The translations under genes and the position numbers were made by a program. A DNA stretch of 64,000 bases from Lumbricus terrestris (Eukaryota; Annelida; Clitellata; Crassiclitellata; Lumbricidae): assembly GCA_949752735.1 (NCBI GenBank), contig OX457042.1, forward strand, positions 59,860,723 through 59,924,722, written 5' to 3'. The notes below the pieces were generated by a model, which saw only the letters and a program-made list of their open reading frames with translations, did no database searches and was not told where the DNA came from. Each line of letters begins with the position of its first letter. Position 1 is the first letter of the stretch. Positions 1-11,649 of this stretch are shown here, piece by piece.

Positions 1-478
1 TCTGCTCTCTTTTGCTGCTGTCCTTATAGGTCTACTCCACTCGTGTTACGGAAAAACACGTCTTCTTTTTGCATTCGAATGAATTCTCCTTCTTGCTGGA
101 TTTCTGTCATCACATTCTTTGAGACAATATCGAACAATTTCTGAAGATCTCTCTTGAACATGTATTCTTCATCCTGTCACTTTCTCTTGATAGTGGTCTG
201 TGAGTCTTCAGAGTTAAGTAGTTCTGATAAAGCTTTGACAGTTTCATGACCCACCAGTCAACCAGCTGTGTTGGTATTCTGGCAAGCACCCAAATACAAA
301 CAACTGCACCCCATCCCATTTTGTAATTTTCCGGAATGGGCCTCCTTTTAATGATATGATGAAACTGGAGCAGTTGCTGTGCATCCAGGCTGCGTGGTAA
401 TCTTGCATTAGATGACCGAGAGACTGGTTTTTCCAATAGCCAGTGCTCTGGGTCGGATCTCAAATTAGACGAAGACAT
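1..478 (-). pseudogene. hAT-like transposase relic, N-terminal part
   Basis: On the minus strand an open frame from 478 to 110 carries a segment around ARIPTQL followed by KLSKLYQNYL. It then continues in another frame as FKRDLQKLFDIVSKNV and VFFRNTSGVDL, ending at a stop near position 30. This two-part pattern matches the N-terminal region of an uncharacterised, hAT-related protein family common in cnidarian, crustacean and deuterostome genomes. A second, more complete copy of that family lies at 41,080-42,660. The frame switch lies near position 165, and the RNase H-like core would lie beyond the left edge of the window. I read it as a decayed transposon copy rather than a host gene. The family assignment is from memory of its motifs. 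Confidence 0.5.
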
Positions 479-679
479 ATTGGTCTAATTACAACGTTTA
501 ACATGACGAAAAGGCATTATTAGCACTCAAGTAAAATGTTCAGAATGGGTTGACCTCTAAATGTTGCACAATCAGGCTGAAATTTTACAGGGAGACTATC
601 TAACCCAAGTGGACAAAAATAAGCCTTGTGGAGAAAGAATTCTAAAAACTTAATTTTTTGGCTATGGTTTGTGGACCAG

Positions 680-758
680 TCTAATATATATATATATATT
701 ATAGTGATATATATAGATATTATAGTGTTATATAATTATTATAGTGATATATTATATG
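680..758. repeat. AT-rich ATATTATAGTGAT simple repeat
   Basis: Short iterations of TATATTATAGTGATAT abut the start of a longer dispersed repeat. The same array precedes each related copy further right (8,041-8,134 and 9,097-9,465), so it looks like a tail or target preference of that element. Confidence 0.7.
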
Positions 759-1525
759 AAAGTTAATCTTGTGATGCATCGATACCGACGAATAATAATT
801 CAATTCAAGTTCTTTACTGTGTTTCCTTCATTTAAATCAAGTTTTATGTTCTGCATCAGAGATATTTATTATTATATCTTTTATTATTATGGAGCGTGTC
901 AGCTGGAGGGAGCACAAGGCGAGAGAAGACATATTACTACAGATGATGGGAGAGAAAAGGTCAATGCTGGAGACAAGACGGAGGCAGCAGAGAAACTGAA
1001 TTGGCCACATTGTGAGGAGTGACACCATAGTATGAGACATCATCGAAGGAAGAATGGAAGGGGAAAAGACAAGAGGAAGACCAAGAACAATGCTACTGGA
1101 CTGGATGATGACAAAGGACGGTTACAGAGGGCCAAAGAGGGATGCACCGAACAGATATGCATGGCATCATTGGACATATGAACCTGCCTGACGGCAGAGA
1201 ACTAAAGAAGAGAAGATAACGAGCCATTTGTCAGAGCTAAAAAGCAGCCTGAACTCTGCAACAGCTCTGAAGTGTATGGAAAGTCTACATGTACGTTTAG
1301 TTTTATATGACTATCTATTCATCTTTTATACTTGGTTACATAGACTATTTATGGGTCTTAGATTTCCATTGTCTGCCCGATCGTAACCGATTAGGTCAAT
1401 GGTCCATTCGGAAATATCTAAATGGTGGTCTAACAACGGAATAGCTAATGCCAATAGATGCCATGCATTGGGATCGGATTATCAATTATTGTGAGCGCTT
1501 CATGGATGAACTCAGAATAGATGTC
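749..1525 (+). mobile_element. Dispersed repeat copy 1 with LINE 3' coding tail
   Basis: A block of about 780 bases running from TATGAAAGTTAATCTTGTGA to CTCAGAATAGATGTC recurs nearly intact at 8,135-8,911 and truncated at 9,466-10,060. It contains a remnant of a reverse-transcriptase C-terminal tail (separate entry) and a conserved non-coding 3' part. The copies share their 5' start, the AT-repeat flank and a nonsense codon, so the family probably spread as a non-autonomous element. Confidence 0.7.
889..1191 (+). pseudogene. LINE reverse transcriptase C-terminal tail, nonsense-mutated
   Basis: Reading from ATG at 889 gives MERVSWREHKAREDILLQM, then [30 protein letters not shown] and NRYAWHHWTYEPA before a TGA at 1,189. 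This order (a GH.vR motif, EG..eGkR.rGRPR, then a basic Trp-rich end) is the usual C-terminus of non-LTR retrotransposon ORF2 proteins. The frame is unbroken by indels over 101 codons but has two internal TGA stops, one replacing the Trp expected before IGH and one in place of Arg before DII. It is a transposon relic, not a host gene. Confidence 0.7.
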
Positions 1526-2261
1526 CAAAGATTGTCTTATAGTGTATTATATCTATACATTTATACAGCGCATCCCACAGTGAGACGGGTCTAAAGCACT
1601 GGTGGGTAAGCTATACACGACAGGCGCAACACGATACCAATCAAGATGCCAAGTGAAGAACTCTATAAAACTGTGGACAAGCAAACAGACAGACAGACAA
1701 AATAAGGAACGAAATTGAATTTCGTGTGCTCTAGAAATGCCCAGAATATCGTTATTATGTAGAAATTTACTGCACCTCCTTTGTGTTAAAGGCCACGCTA
1801 CCATAGGTTGCGGCAGGTAATTTAACCTGATTATTTGACGTTTGACATGTCATATGACCTGCAAAAAATTCGCTGAAAGTTTTACTATTTCTTTGCATTT
1901 AATGTCTTCGACCTGCTGAACAATTCACATGATCCTGACGCGACTTGTTGAAATGGTATTGCCGCAATTGTTTACACGAAGGCTACAAAATGAACTGCAG
2001 GTCACATGGGGCTGCAAATAGCAGCTCCTTGCGCCGGTGTAAAGGTTTCAGATTACCCCCTCCCGCTTCTTGTTTTGTTCTGAAGATTTTCATCCGTCAT
2101 ACCACTTCGTGGTTTGTTATCAATTAGTAGCAGCTCCTTGCGCCGGTCCTAAGCCCGGATAGAGGATGAAGGTTTGCCAGATGGGTGTCGATACTCTGGC
2201 AGTAAAAACAAAGACGATTTAAATTCGATGCCAAACAGAAATGATACAATTAGCAAGCACA
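1526..2261. other. No recognised gene
   Basis: I find no convincing coding exon, RNA gene or bounded mobile element here. The open frames on both strands are short and have no recognisable motifs. Confidence 0.4.
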
Positions 2262-2449
2262 TGTAGCCCGGATAAACAAGGTCCGCGAAAGCAATCGAGC
2301 GATCGTGGTTGGATCGACAAGTCGGCTACCGAAAGGACATTGTGGATTGGTGTGGAAAAGACCTACACCAGCTGAGTCATGCAGCCGAGGACTGCAGACT
2401 CGAGTGGAGAGACATTGTGAAGAAGGCATCGGACACCTACGGGCATTGA
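2262..2449 (+). pseudogene. Second LINE ORF2 tail fragment
   Basis: One plus frame reads DIVDWCGKDLHQLSHAAED, then RLEWRDIVKKASDTYGH and a stop at 2,447-2,449. A W(t)GK.L....HAAEDR.eWR..V ending is typical of the extreme C-terminus of many non-LTR retrotransposon ORF2 proteins. A frameshift separates it from a GPRK..RGWID-like segment just upstream. It is a different LINE family from the repeat at 749-1,525. Confidence 0.5.
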
Positions 2450-2671
2450 GTCCATGGTTGTTGTTATTGATGATGAATCTGAATGAACTTTGATTCCATA
2501 CGTTAGCCACGTTTCTTTGCGATATTTATGAACTTGCAAGTGTAATGGACGATCAAGTTCGACCAATGTGACTGTGCTACATCGCTTTAACAGTAAACGA
2601 TAATCATTACAATATGATGGTATACAATAATATTTTTAAACTGTAGGCCTAATGATATCATTATTAGGCTA

Positions 2672-2875
2672 TAGTGGTGGCATCGTTGCCTTCAAGCCGG
2701 AAGGTTCAAGGTTCGAATCCACCTCAAGGCGCCGCGTAGGGACCTTGGGCAAGTCCTTCACTCGCAATTGCTCAGCGCTTCGGCGTGAAACTCCGATGCA
2801 GTGTCCGCTCTGCAGTCGGGAGCGCCTCTGAGTGAGCTTGAAGGGGCGCTAGAGCAAGCGCGCATACAAAGATTA
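2672..2875 (+). mobile_element. tRNA-derived SINE, copy A
   Basis: The 5' part holds a Pol III B box (GGTTCGAATCC). The copy begins within the A-box region seen complete in the copy at 48,031-48,235. The body continues through AGGGACCTTGGGCAAGTCCT and the 3' part has GGGAGCGCCTCTGAGT followed by GAAGGGGCGCTA. Four other copies in the window share these blocks in the same order. Confidence 0.8.
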
Positions 2876-4218
2876 TTACGGCAAACTCGTCCAACACACA
2901 TTATTTTGCTACGGTGTTAGATGTGAATCTAACTTGTGTCTTATAACTACAAACTATTTACGAGATATAGGCTAATGCCAACTATTCAGGCGCAACAGCA
3001 AAGAGGTGGTGTGCGATGATGCGCAAAAGTTCCTTCCTAAAAATAGACGCCAATCATTTTACATTGAGCCTTATGGACGCAACCTCGAAGTTGGATTTTT
3101 AATATTTCTCACAATTATTATTATGTGTGTCTCTTGTTAAATCAGTAGCCATAATGTAAAACGTTCTTAAAAAGTCAACGTTTTTAAACATAACGGCATC
3201 GTTCAGTAAAGCAAAAACTATCGAATTTAAGGCACACCTTCGCCTATATAGCCTATAGATCTATATTAAATTTTCCTCAAAGCGATCGCTATGAATAGAT
3301 GCACTGCAAGAAAAGATTTGCGAAACGAAAGTGAAAATAATCGCCAATGTCGGAATTCTGATTTGCGATTTCCTTCAAGTTACAAAAGAGGTCAGTGGAA
3401 AGAAACAATTATTCTTTAAAGGACCAATTTGCTCATATTCGACCATAACTCGTCCCTTGTTCCACCTCTCCTTCGCTTGCACCTCCTCTGCTGTGTATAC
3501 ACTTTCCATTCACGACTGAAAACCGAACTCCTTAGGCTTAAGCAATACTATTCCAATTTTACCTTAATTTGCATCACCATACCACCAACGTCATTACTGA
3601 CTACCACAGGAGCACCATTTTGTCTCCCAGGTTTGACCTCACCGGATTTTGATCTGACACAGGAACGAAGAGAGCAGTTTGGTCAAAGCGATTGTTGATT
3701 TGATTTTCTAAAGCGCCAGTAAATAAACTGGTCTCCCTGAAGTGGCTTTTGTGGATGCTGAGAAATTCTCGAACGCCTACATTGCATACGCATTGCAACG
3801 ATTGCTACAACAAACTAAATGTTGGGTTACCGGATAAATATATAGAGCACATCTCACAAAAACATTAAAATTATTTATTTTCAATATTTTTATTCTAAAG
3901 AAGAAGATGAAAGACTGCCGAATGGAGAAATTGAGCAGAATACACTTCCGTTTACAAGTCATACTGCGGTAAGATTGTGCCATTGATTTATCTAGCATAT
4001 ATGCTAGTAACGATGTTAATAAGACAATCGACTTGATGGCCTTATTTGAAACGACCTTTGGATTATTATAGACTATGCTTTGTGTATGAACAATGAAAGT
4101 ATGGCACAATGGTTGATAAATAAAAATGACCTCTAGACTGGTTGCACGTACTGAATCAAGGTTCACCAAGTCCCCAGTAACTGTTGACGACGAAGGCAAT
4201 GGACATTAACCCGAAAAC
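2876..4218. other. No recognised gene
   Basis: Low-complexity and unique-looking AT-rich sequence. The longest open frame, on the minus strand near 3,777-4,199, has no recognisable domain, Cys-rich pattern or splice support. Confidence 0.4.
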
Positions 4219-4340
4219 AATTGAGCAATTGCGAGCGAAGGGCGTGCCCAAGGTCCTACGCGATGGCTTGAGGTGAGTTCGAACCTGCAACCTTCCGGCT
4301 CCAAGGCACCGAGCTTACCACTACACGCCACCGCGCCCCA
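4219..4340 (-). mobile_element. tRNA-derived SINE, copy B (truncated)
   Basis: The reverse complement shows GGTTCGAACTC in the B-box position, followed by AGGACCTTGGGCACGCCC and a body ending at CAATTGCTCAATTG. The 3' GGGAGCGCCTCTGAG part is missing, so the copy is truncated. Confidence 0.65.
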
Positions 4341-4719
4341 TACTTGTGTTATATCTTCAAGTTAGGATATTTTGGGAACATTATGACTGGCCTAATATCT
4401 GTAATCGCAGCTTTAAACGTGAAGCGTGTTCCTGCTTAAAACTTTTGATTAACCAGTAATGGTCCGAGTGACAGTCCTACGCTCTGCAACCCAACTAATG
4501 GGACAAACTCCTAAATATGGTCATAATTATGCTGGAGACATTACATTGGGTATAGGATCGCTACTCAGGGTCGGCAATGTCAACTATAGGCCTAATAGGC
4601 GATGCCTCTGACTTTCTGCAAGAGATCTGTTGCTCCACGTGTATTCAGGGCTGCCGTTCCTCAGTTCTTCGCTGAAGGGAGAGCTCTTACACTGAAGCAT
4701 TCTTTAAATTTAACTCAAA

Positions 4720-4830
4720 ACTGGTTTTTGTCCTGCTAGAGTCAGACTGAAGCGCTTCTGGGTGGTCCGTTGGAAGAGGCGCTGTAGAAAATTTTAAACT
4801 GGTCAATGAACGAATGAATGACATCCAATA
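4720..4830 (+). mobile_element. SINE/LINE 3' tail with GAATGAATGA end
   Basis: An AGCGCTTCTGGG block, then GAAGAGGCGCTGTAGAAAA and GAACGAATGAATGACA, matches the 3' end pattern seen on other SINE and LINE tails in the window. Only the tail is recognisable. Confidence 0.45.
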
Positions 4831-5651
4831 ACGTTTTCCAGTGTTGACGTCGCACATTTTGTTTATTGTAGTTGTGTCATCTTCCACTAGAGATCTTGAA
4901 TATCGTCTTACAAAAGTCATATCTTCATTGGATATTGAATTCACCAAAAAAGCAAAGCGACGAAGAAGTCATCAGGTCCCTTGTATCAGTTGACTTTTGC
5001 TTTTATCGAAGAATCACCAGAAAACGGTTCAAGAGGTCAATCTGGCGTTACTGGAATGGTAAGGTTTTTACAAGGATTGTAGGCTTACAGTAACTGTTGT
5101 ACACTTTGTTCTTATCGGAAAAGTACGTGATCATAATGAAGTACCACTGCTTTGTCTCGTGTTCTTTGATACGCGTTGAGGCCTTACAGGAAAACAAGCA
5201 GCAGCATAATACCAGGGTAATATAAACGGACAAAATAGTATTCCTCGCCATAGATTGCTAATGCGAATTGCCTGTTCAAGTCGTTGCTGGTATTCCAGAC
5301 AACAACCAGTGTTTAAAGTTTATGTTTGGTCACTGGGGTAGAAAAGAATACTCAGAAATATTTTAAATGAAACTACGGATTTGTGCGCTACAGTGCGTGA
5401 AAAATTCAAAGGAGACCTGTGGTATGTGCAACTGGCGCGTCAGACAGTTTGACGTGAATGTCTTCTTTTTCAATTTTAATAAATTTCATCACTTTGTTCC
5501 TATTTTGATTTTCATTCAGTTTTCTTTTCCGTTTATATTTAACATCTGAGTTCGGACAAATATTTAGCCAATGATGAAGTTTTCTGGTCTAGGATAACAC
5601 AAGCTACTGTGATAACATACAAAGTTTTTTGATGGTTTAAATGTCGTTTAG

Positions 5652-5965
5652 ATTTCTATGGAAAAACCAAGAAAAAATCTGCAATTATTAAAAACAACAG
5701 AAATTATCTCCTAGAAAATATTCAACCAACTGATGAATTAATCGCCTCACTGTTGTCTCACAACTGCATAACGCAAGAACAAAGTCACTTCATCCAACGA
5801 CAGAATTCAACACAAGATAAGAACTACGAGCTCCTGTACGTCGTTGAATCTTTCGACGAAGCAAAGTTCTCAAATTTTGAGAAATGTCTTCGACAAAACG
5901 AACAGCAGACAGTAGCAAGGATCATAGAAAACGGAGGAGGTGCAAAGTATACACTTCATCCATAG
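5652..5965 (+). CDS. CARD-domain protein, terminal exon (partial gene)
   Basis: Following an AG acceptor (TGTCGTTTAG) the exon has two bases completing a split codon, then 103 codons to a TAG at 5,963-5,965. The encoded segment runs NNRNYLLENIQPTDELIASL, a CITQEQ turn, FIQRQNSTQDKNYELLYVV, then ESFDEAKFSNFEKCLRQNEQ and a polar end. The spacing of NR..LL, I.....L...L, (I/L)T..., D/K..ELL, and F..F...L fits the six-helix caspase recruitment domain, a death-fold adaptor module used in apoptosis and innate immune signalling. It is the C-terminal domain of its protein. Upstream exons are not identified; a candidate donor with matching phase sits at 5,058/5,059, but that exon is not convincing. No indel or internal stop breaks the domain. 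Confidence 0.65.
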
Positions 5966-6087
5966 ACTTGAAATTAACATGGTTTGCTTTGTAAGAAAAG
6001 CAGCAGTGGTAGTAGTAGTAATAATAAATAATATTTTTTAAAAAAATAATAAAAATAATTAATAATAATAATAATAATAGTAATGAT

Positions 6088-6345
6088 ATGGCTGACACGA
6101 GAAAAACTGCCAAGTACGACCACCTGTTGAACAACCACCACTTTGTCCCCGTGGCCCTGGAGACCATGGGCCCTATTAACAACAATGGACTTGATTTTAT
6201 TAAGGACCTGGGAAAACGTCCAACATTAATCTCTGGAGATACTAAAGAGACATCTTACCTTTTTCAACGTCTTTCTGCCTCCATTCAACGCTTTAACGCT
6301 ATTTCTTTCCGTGGCACTTTTGCCCAACCAGACACTACCGAGTGA
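6088..6345 (+). pseudogene. Non-LTR retrotransposon ORF C-terminus
   Basis: The frame begins MADTRKTAKYDHL and contains NNHHFVPVALETMG, a LGKRPTLISGD segment and SYLFQRLSASIQRFNA before a stop at 6,343. A HFvPvAiET.G....FlkeLGrR...tGd...SylfQRlS.aiQR.NA block marks the C-terminus of a reverse-transcriptase family frequent in marine invertebrates, the same family whose N-terminal half lies at 7,085-8,036. The frame is open here, with upstream coding missing, so it is a 5'-truncated copy. The (AAT)n tract that follows fits a retrotransposon tail. Confidence 0.65.
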
Positions 6346-6368
6346 GTTGCCGTTCCAGAGCGAAAAAA

Positions 6369-6504
<136 letters not shown>

Positions 6505-7084
6505 TCTGGAATGGCCTCGTCTGGGTTGCACGCTCTGCTTCTTACGCACGTAATTTTAGCCTAGTTTTTGTTTACTTTCACTGGTTTTTCAACATTCTTG
6601 TTGGATTGTTTTGTATGAATTCTTGCCGCTGGAGTTTGCTTAACTTTTCGAACGAAGTTGAGTGTCCATTTGTATGCTTTTGACCCATGTTTTGGTCGGA
6701 CTTTTCGTGTTCGTCTGGTGTGCGTGCGCGCGCCGTAAAAGGGGCGCATAGGCTATTTGTTTACGTCCACACACCTGTCTTTATTCAGTCGTTGCAGCAC
6801 GCATAGCCTACTGCGCACTTTCAGCGTTTAATGTTTAGCGGTTCATTTGAAATGGTTCGTTTGCTTTACGTCTAACTCCCGTCAAGATGTACATGTAGAT
6901 GGATTTTCGCTATTCGTTTATAACTTCCAACCGGATCTCTTAAACGGTTCTTTTCGCACGCCGTTCACGCATTGTGAACTTTGAAGGTAATTTTGCATTT
7001 CATTAGTAGGGTACTGCTTTTTCCCATCTGACGTACATAAACAAGGCATGCATTCATTTAGAATAGTCTGGCCGGCTTACATCG

Positions 7085-8036
7085 ATGTCTCAAACTGAGA
7101 AACCTCCCAAGGCAAGGGGCACTTGCAGCCATTGCTTGGCCGCAAGACAACTGCACTCGGGGGGCAGCCTGGTTCATCTGCATGGTCCTAGAAGTAGTCC
7201 GTGCCCAGGTTCAAATTGCCCACCGTTGGAGGGAACACTAAAAGTGAGGAATAAGTTGGACGTTGGGGTCGACGGAGGGACGCAGGGGGATGGAGGGGAT
7301 CAGTCGAGATTGGCCGTCACGGTTACATCGTGCGCCCCGCTCAGACCGGACCCTGTCGATGTCTTGGAAGGCCATAATAATGTCGCATTCAGAGACCCGG
7401 GGGCCACTCCTCAGGCATATATGCAAGGGAGCCCGCCCGGCTTGTGCTCAGGCTTTAACCTCGACCCTCATCGACATATGCAAAGCACCACAATCCACCG
7501 CGGCGTGGAAGGCCTTGCTTGACTTTGCTCCTTCCATACTCGCCCAACCACCTAGGGCTGGAAAATGTCGGAGTATGACAAAAATCATCAAAAACCGGAC
7601 GGAGAGGTGGCTCTCGGACCCTAGCTCACTCGGCGAGGAGCAATGCTCTGTGAACAATCGTGTGGGCCGCCGTAATCAGAGTGAGGTATTGCTTGCTGCT
7701 GTCAATGCCAAGTTAGAGGACGGAAACATTAAGGCCGCTGTCCGCATCTTGTGCGAAGGGGCCCAGCCAGCAATCCCCTGTGAAGAGAACCTCAGGCTAT
7801 TGCAGGATAAACACCCACAGATCCATGCCCAGAGGCCCTTATGGGCCTACCCGACCCTGCTTCAATGGTGGCATGGCAAGTGACTGCAGAAGAGGTGCTA
7901 GAGGCAATCCGATCCTTCCCAGCGGGATCAGCAGGAGGTTCGGATGGATTTAGACCAGGCCATCTGTTGGACCTGATCGGACACAACGGGATGCACCAGC
8001 CCCTCATCGAGGCTCTATCGGATTTCATCAACTTGC
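7085..8036 (+). pseudogene. Non-LTR retrotransposon ORF, N-terminal half, frameshifted
   Basis: From ATG at 7,085 the frame has a CSHC...H...C zinc-finger-like start. Around 7,370-7,420 coding sense passes to a second frame with a conserved LAQPPRAGKCRSMTKIIKN block. Near 7,840 a further shift leads into VTAEEVLEAIRSFPAGSAGG and DGFRPGHLLDLI, the start of the reverse-transcriptase domain. The copy is cut off at 8,036, where the AT-rich repeat begins, so the catalytic core is absent. At least two frameshifts make it a pseudogene. The 580 bases between the (AAT)n tract and the ATG could be this element's 5' UTR, giving a head-to-tail arrangement with the fragment at 6,088-6,345. Clade not assigned. 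Confidence 0.7.
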
Positions 8037-8040
8037 TGCT

Positions 8041-8134
8041 TATAGTGATATTTATATTATAGTGATATATATATTATAGTGATATAATTATATTACAGTG
8101 ATATACATATACATATATATTACAGTGATATAAT
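8041..8134. repeat. AT-rich TATTATAGTGATAT repeat
   Basis: Iterated TATTATAGTGATATA units join the truncated retrotransposon ORF to repeat copy 2. Confidence 0.8.
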
Positions 8135-8911
8135 ATATTATATGAAAGTTAATCTTGTGATGAATCGATACCGATGAATAATAATTCACTTCAAGTTCTT
8201 TAATGTGTTTCCTTCATTTAAATCAAGTTTTATGTTCTGCATCAGAGATAATTATTAATTATTATTATATCTTTTATTATAATGGAGCGTGTCAGCTGGA
8301 GGGAGCACACGACGAGCGAAGACATATTACAACAGATGATGGGAGAGAAAAGGTCAATGCTGGAGACAAGACAGAGGCAGCAGAAAAACTGAATTGGTCA
8401 CAATGTCATAATGAGGAGTGACACCATAGTAAGAGACATCATCGAAGGAAGAATGGAAGGGAAATGACAAGAGGAAGACCAAAAACAATGCTACTGGACT
8501 GGATGATGACAAATGACGGTTACAGAGGGCTAAAGAGGGATGCACAGAACAGATATGCATGGCGTCATTGGACAAATGAACCTGCCTGACGGAAGAGAAC
8601 TAAAGAAGAGAAGATTAGGAGCCATATTTTGTCAGAGCTAAAAAGCAGCTATAGAATTCTGCAGCAGCTCTGAAGTGTATGGAAAGTCTACGTTTAGTTT
8701 TATATGACTATCTATTCATCTTTTATACTTGGTTCCATTTTTGGGTCTTAGATTTCCATTGTCTGCCCGATCGTAACCGATTAGGCCAATGGTCCATTTG
8801 GAAATATCTAAATGGTGGTCTAACAACGGAATAGCTAATGCCAATGGATGCCATGCATGGGATTGGATTATCAATTGTGACCGCTGCATGGATGAACTCA
8901 GAATAGATGTC
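8135..8911 (+). mobile_element. Dispersed repeat copy 2 with LINE tail
   Basis: Nearly identical to the block at 749-1,525 from TATGAAAGTTAATCTTGTGA to CTCAGAATAGATGTC. The coding remnant runs from ATG at 8,282 to TGA at 8,587 with SWREHTTSEDILQQM and [17 protein letters not shown]. It carries the same TGA before the IGH-type motif as copy 1, plus indels that break the frame. Confidence 0.7.
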
Positions 8912-9096
8912 AAACACACAGACATACATTAGGATTATTTATGTACTTATATGATGTATGGTGCATTTAGTGGCCACCGATTTGTATCGATTAAGCTCAT
9001 TATTCATTTATGCAAACGTCGATGGGATATTTTTTCTAAAAATGCTCCTCATTAATTTATGCATAACGCATAAATATCTGAACAAAACATAGGCAT

Positions 9097-9465
9097 AAAT
9101 TATAGTGATATAATTATATAGCCTATATTATAGTGATATATATTATAGTGATATATATATATATAAAATTATATATATATTATAGTGATATATATATATA
9201 TATATTATAGCCATATATTATATGAAAGTTAATCTTGTGATGCATCAATACCAATTAATAATAATTCACTTCAAGTTCTTTAATGTGTTTCCTTCATTTA
9301 AATCAAGCTTTATGTTCTGTGACATATATTATAGTGATATATATATATATATATATATTATAGTGATCTATATATTATAGTGATATATTATAGATATATA
9401 TTGTAGTGATATATATTATAGTGATATGTATTAAAGTGATATATATATATATAAATATATATATA
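9097..9465. repeat. AT repeat array with a partial element copy
   Basis: Long TATATTATAGTGATAT arrays surround a third, short fragment (about 9,215-9,320) holding only the first hundred bases of the same dispersed repeat, ending at TTTATGTTCTG. The array then resumes up to copy 3. Confidence 0.75.
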
Positions 9466-10060
9466 TATTATATGAAAGTTAATCTTGTGATGCATCGATA
9501 TCGATGAATAATAATTCACTTCAAGTTCTTTAATGTGTTTCCTTCATTTAAATCAAGTTTTATGTTCTGCATCAGAGATAATAATAGTATTATTATATCT
9601 TTTATTATAACGTAGCGTGTCAGCACAAGACGAGCGAAGACATATTACTACAGATGATGGGAGAGAAAAGGTCAATGCTGGAGACAAGACGGAGGCAGCA
9701 TCATGAGGAGTGACACCATAGTAAAAGACATCATCGAAGGAAGAATGGAAGGGAAATGACAAGAGGAAGACCAAAAACAATGCTACTGGACTGGATGATG
9801 ACAAAGGACGGTTACAGAGGGCTAAAGAGGGATGCACAGAACAGATATGCATGGCGTCATTGGACATAATTTTTAGTTCTCTGCCTGACGGCAGAGAACT
9901 AAAGAAGAGAAGATTCGGAGTCATTTGTCAGAGCTAAAAAGCAGATAGAATTCTGCACCAGCTCTGAAGTGAATGGAAAGTCTACGTTTAGTTTTATATG
10001 ACTATTTATTCATCTTTTAGACTTGCTTCCATTTTTGGGTCTTAGATTTCCATTGTCTGA
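9466..10060 (+). mobile_element. Dispersed repeat copy 3, truncated
   Basis: Same 5' start as copies 1 and 2. It has internal deletions, including the QQRN.IGH segment, and ends within TTTCCATTGTCTGA, losing the last two hundred or so bases. [20 protein letters not shown] segment is still readable. Confidence 0.7.
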
Positions 10061-10176
10061 GATGAAGGTCGGCAAATGTGCGCACTCAATTCAACGTAAA
10101 CCGATTCGCCCCATGCACTGGTTACTTGTGTGATTGTCCCGGCTATGACCTGGCTACAAAAAGTGTCTGGATTATC

Positions 10177-10339
10177 CAGTGGCGTAGCCAGGAATTTTTC
10201 ATTGGGGGGGTTTGTGGCTGGAAACCCTGTTTTTTGCTATTTTTCTTACTTAAATGAAAAAATAACCTTAAAAAAACCTTTTTCCGGAGCCAATGGGGGG
10301 GTTTAACCCCCGAAACCCCCTCCCTTGCCTACGCCACTG
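10177..10339. mobile_element. hAT-type MITE with CAGTGGCGTAGCC ends
   Basis: The element begins CAGTGGCGTAGCCAGGAA and ends with TACGCCACTG. It is flanked by GGATTATC on the left and GGACTATC on the right, an 8-bp duplication with one difference, as expected for hAT transposition. No coding capacity in 163 bases. A relative sits at 51,496-51,749. Confidence 0.8.
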
Positions 10340-10349
10340 GGACTATCAG

Positions 10350-10640
10350 AGAAGAAAGAACCATGTTAGAGTAGCCTACGTACAAAGGAAGTGGGTAGGG
10401 CACAGACTGAGGCAGTCTAACTGCTAAAAACGGCCATCGATGGAAAATGAATTGGAAGCGAGCAAGAGGAGGATCACGTGCGACAGATGATGCCGCAGGC
10501 TTCGATGATGGCAGATGGATATGCATGTAAAACTCGAAAAAGAGGCCCACATCTGGATAAAATTTAATGACGAAGTCGGACATTTAAACTTACCTAAGAG
10601 ACAGAAAACAAGAGAAGAAGAAGAAGAAGAAGATAAACTT
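10350..10640 (+). mobile_element. Possible LINE tail ending in (AAG)n
   Basis: The plus strand has RKWVGHRLRQS and, in another frame, WKMNWKRARGGSRATDD, resembling the W.GH.lR and GKR.rGrPr parts of LINE ORF2 tails. It ends in an AAGAAGAAG tract. Several frameshifts; weak evidence. Confidence 0.35.
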
Positions 10641-11649
10641 GGTTATATTTAGGCTTCAGAAATTAAAAGTTGACCAATGACGTTTCTTCTAAATTTATTT
10701 CTATTTTAGGTAAATTTCAAGAGGTCAATGTATATGACCGACCCGCGTAAAATTAGGCTAGGCCTACAGCTTAGTTCACGGTATGATAACACTTTTAAAG
10801 GTCATACTTACAAAAGAAAAATGCAATAATAATAAGTTCCTGCGATTTCAACCAATTTACAAACTACTAATTCGAGCTAATAAATCTGATATTTCGTTCA
10901 CTATGGCTTCGTATTTATTGATGTTGGTTCGAAGCATTCTCGCAAAGAAATTTAATCATTTCCGAAAATGTGGGTCCTCAAAACTGCGGACCCGTCACCC
11001 AGGTGCTGCAGCACCCTTAGCACCTACCTTAATGCGGGCCTCACCAAACCATATGACTTAGTCATAGACCCACAAGCAACAGAAGCGACTTAAACGCATT
11101 AGTGCCCAGCATCCCCCCAAAACGGAAAGCTTCAAACACTTGCTCCTAAAGCACAAAAAGCTTTAAATTGTCAGTATTTGTGTTAGGCGTTGTCCAAGCT
11201 CATCATTTACAACAGAGTTTTTACACTGTGAGATTATTTGGAAAAAGCAAGCGAGAGTACCTGGGAATTCGGGCAGATGAGTTGAGTCCTCGAGCGAATC
11301 GATGATAGACAAAAACTCAGGAAGACCAACGTGAATAGAATTGCAGTAGACAATTCGAGAACATAATTGTAAAAGCATTAATTAAGATAATGAAGATGGA
11401 GGAGGGTGGGCTACGGATGAAGATTCGCTTGTCGTTCGTGGCTCATTTCAGTTGTTGACATCTCGTGGTAGCACATTCAGTCCCCCACATGCATAGACTA
11501 CCTATAGATTGGTGGTGCACCCATCAAAACGGATAAAACCATAATACACATGTTTCATGGGATTTCATTCCTGAAAGATTTTTGGATACATCGGGGAAAA
11601 TAATTTATGATAGTGATTAATAATAGCGCCAATAATTATTGCTTCGACA
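10641..11649. other. No recognised gene
   Basis: AT-rich sequence with short open frames only. No splice-supported exon or bounded element found. Confidence 0.4.

Noticed and set aside
2672..2875. Possible tRNA gene (A/B-box-like sequence)
   Set aside because: No cloverleaf acceptor pairing; the same sequence is repeated at least five times with a SINE body and tail.
3777..4199. 140-codon minus frame
   Set aside because: No recognisable motif and AT-rich composition; likely chance.
4872..5058. Candidate upstream exon of the CARD gene (donor AATG|GTAAGG in the right phase)
   Set aside because: Coding sense is not convincing in that frame and no clear acceptor opens it; the preceding sequence is a SINE tail.
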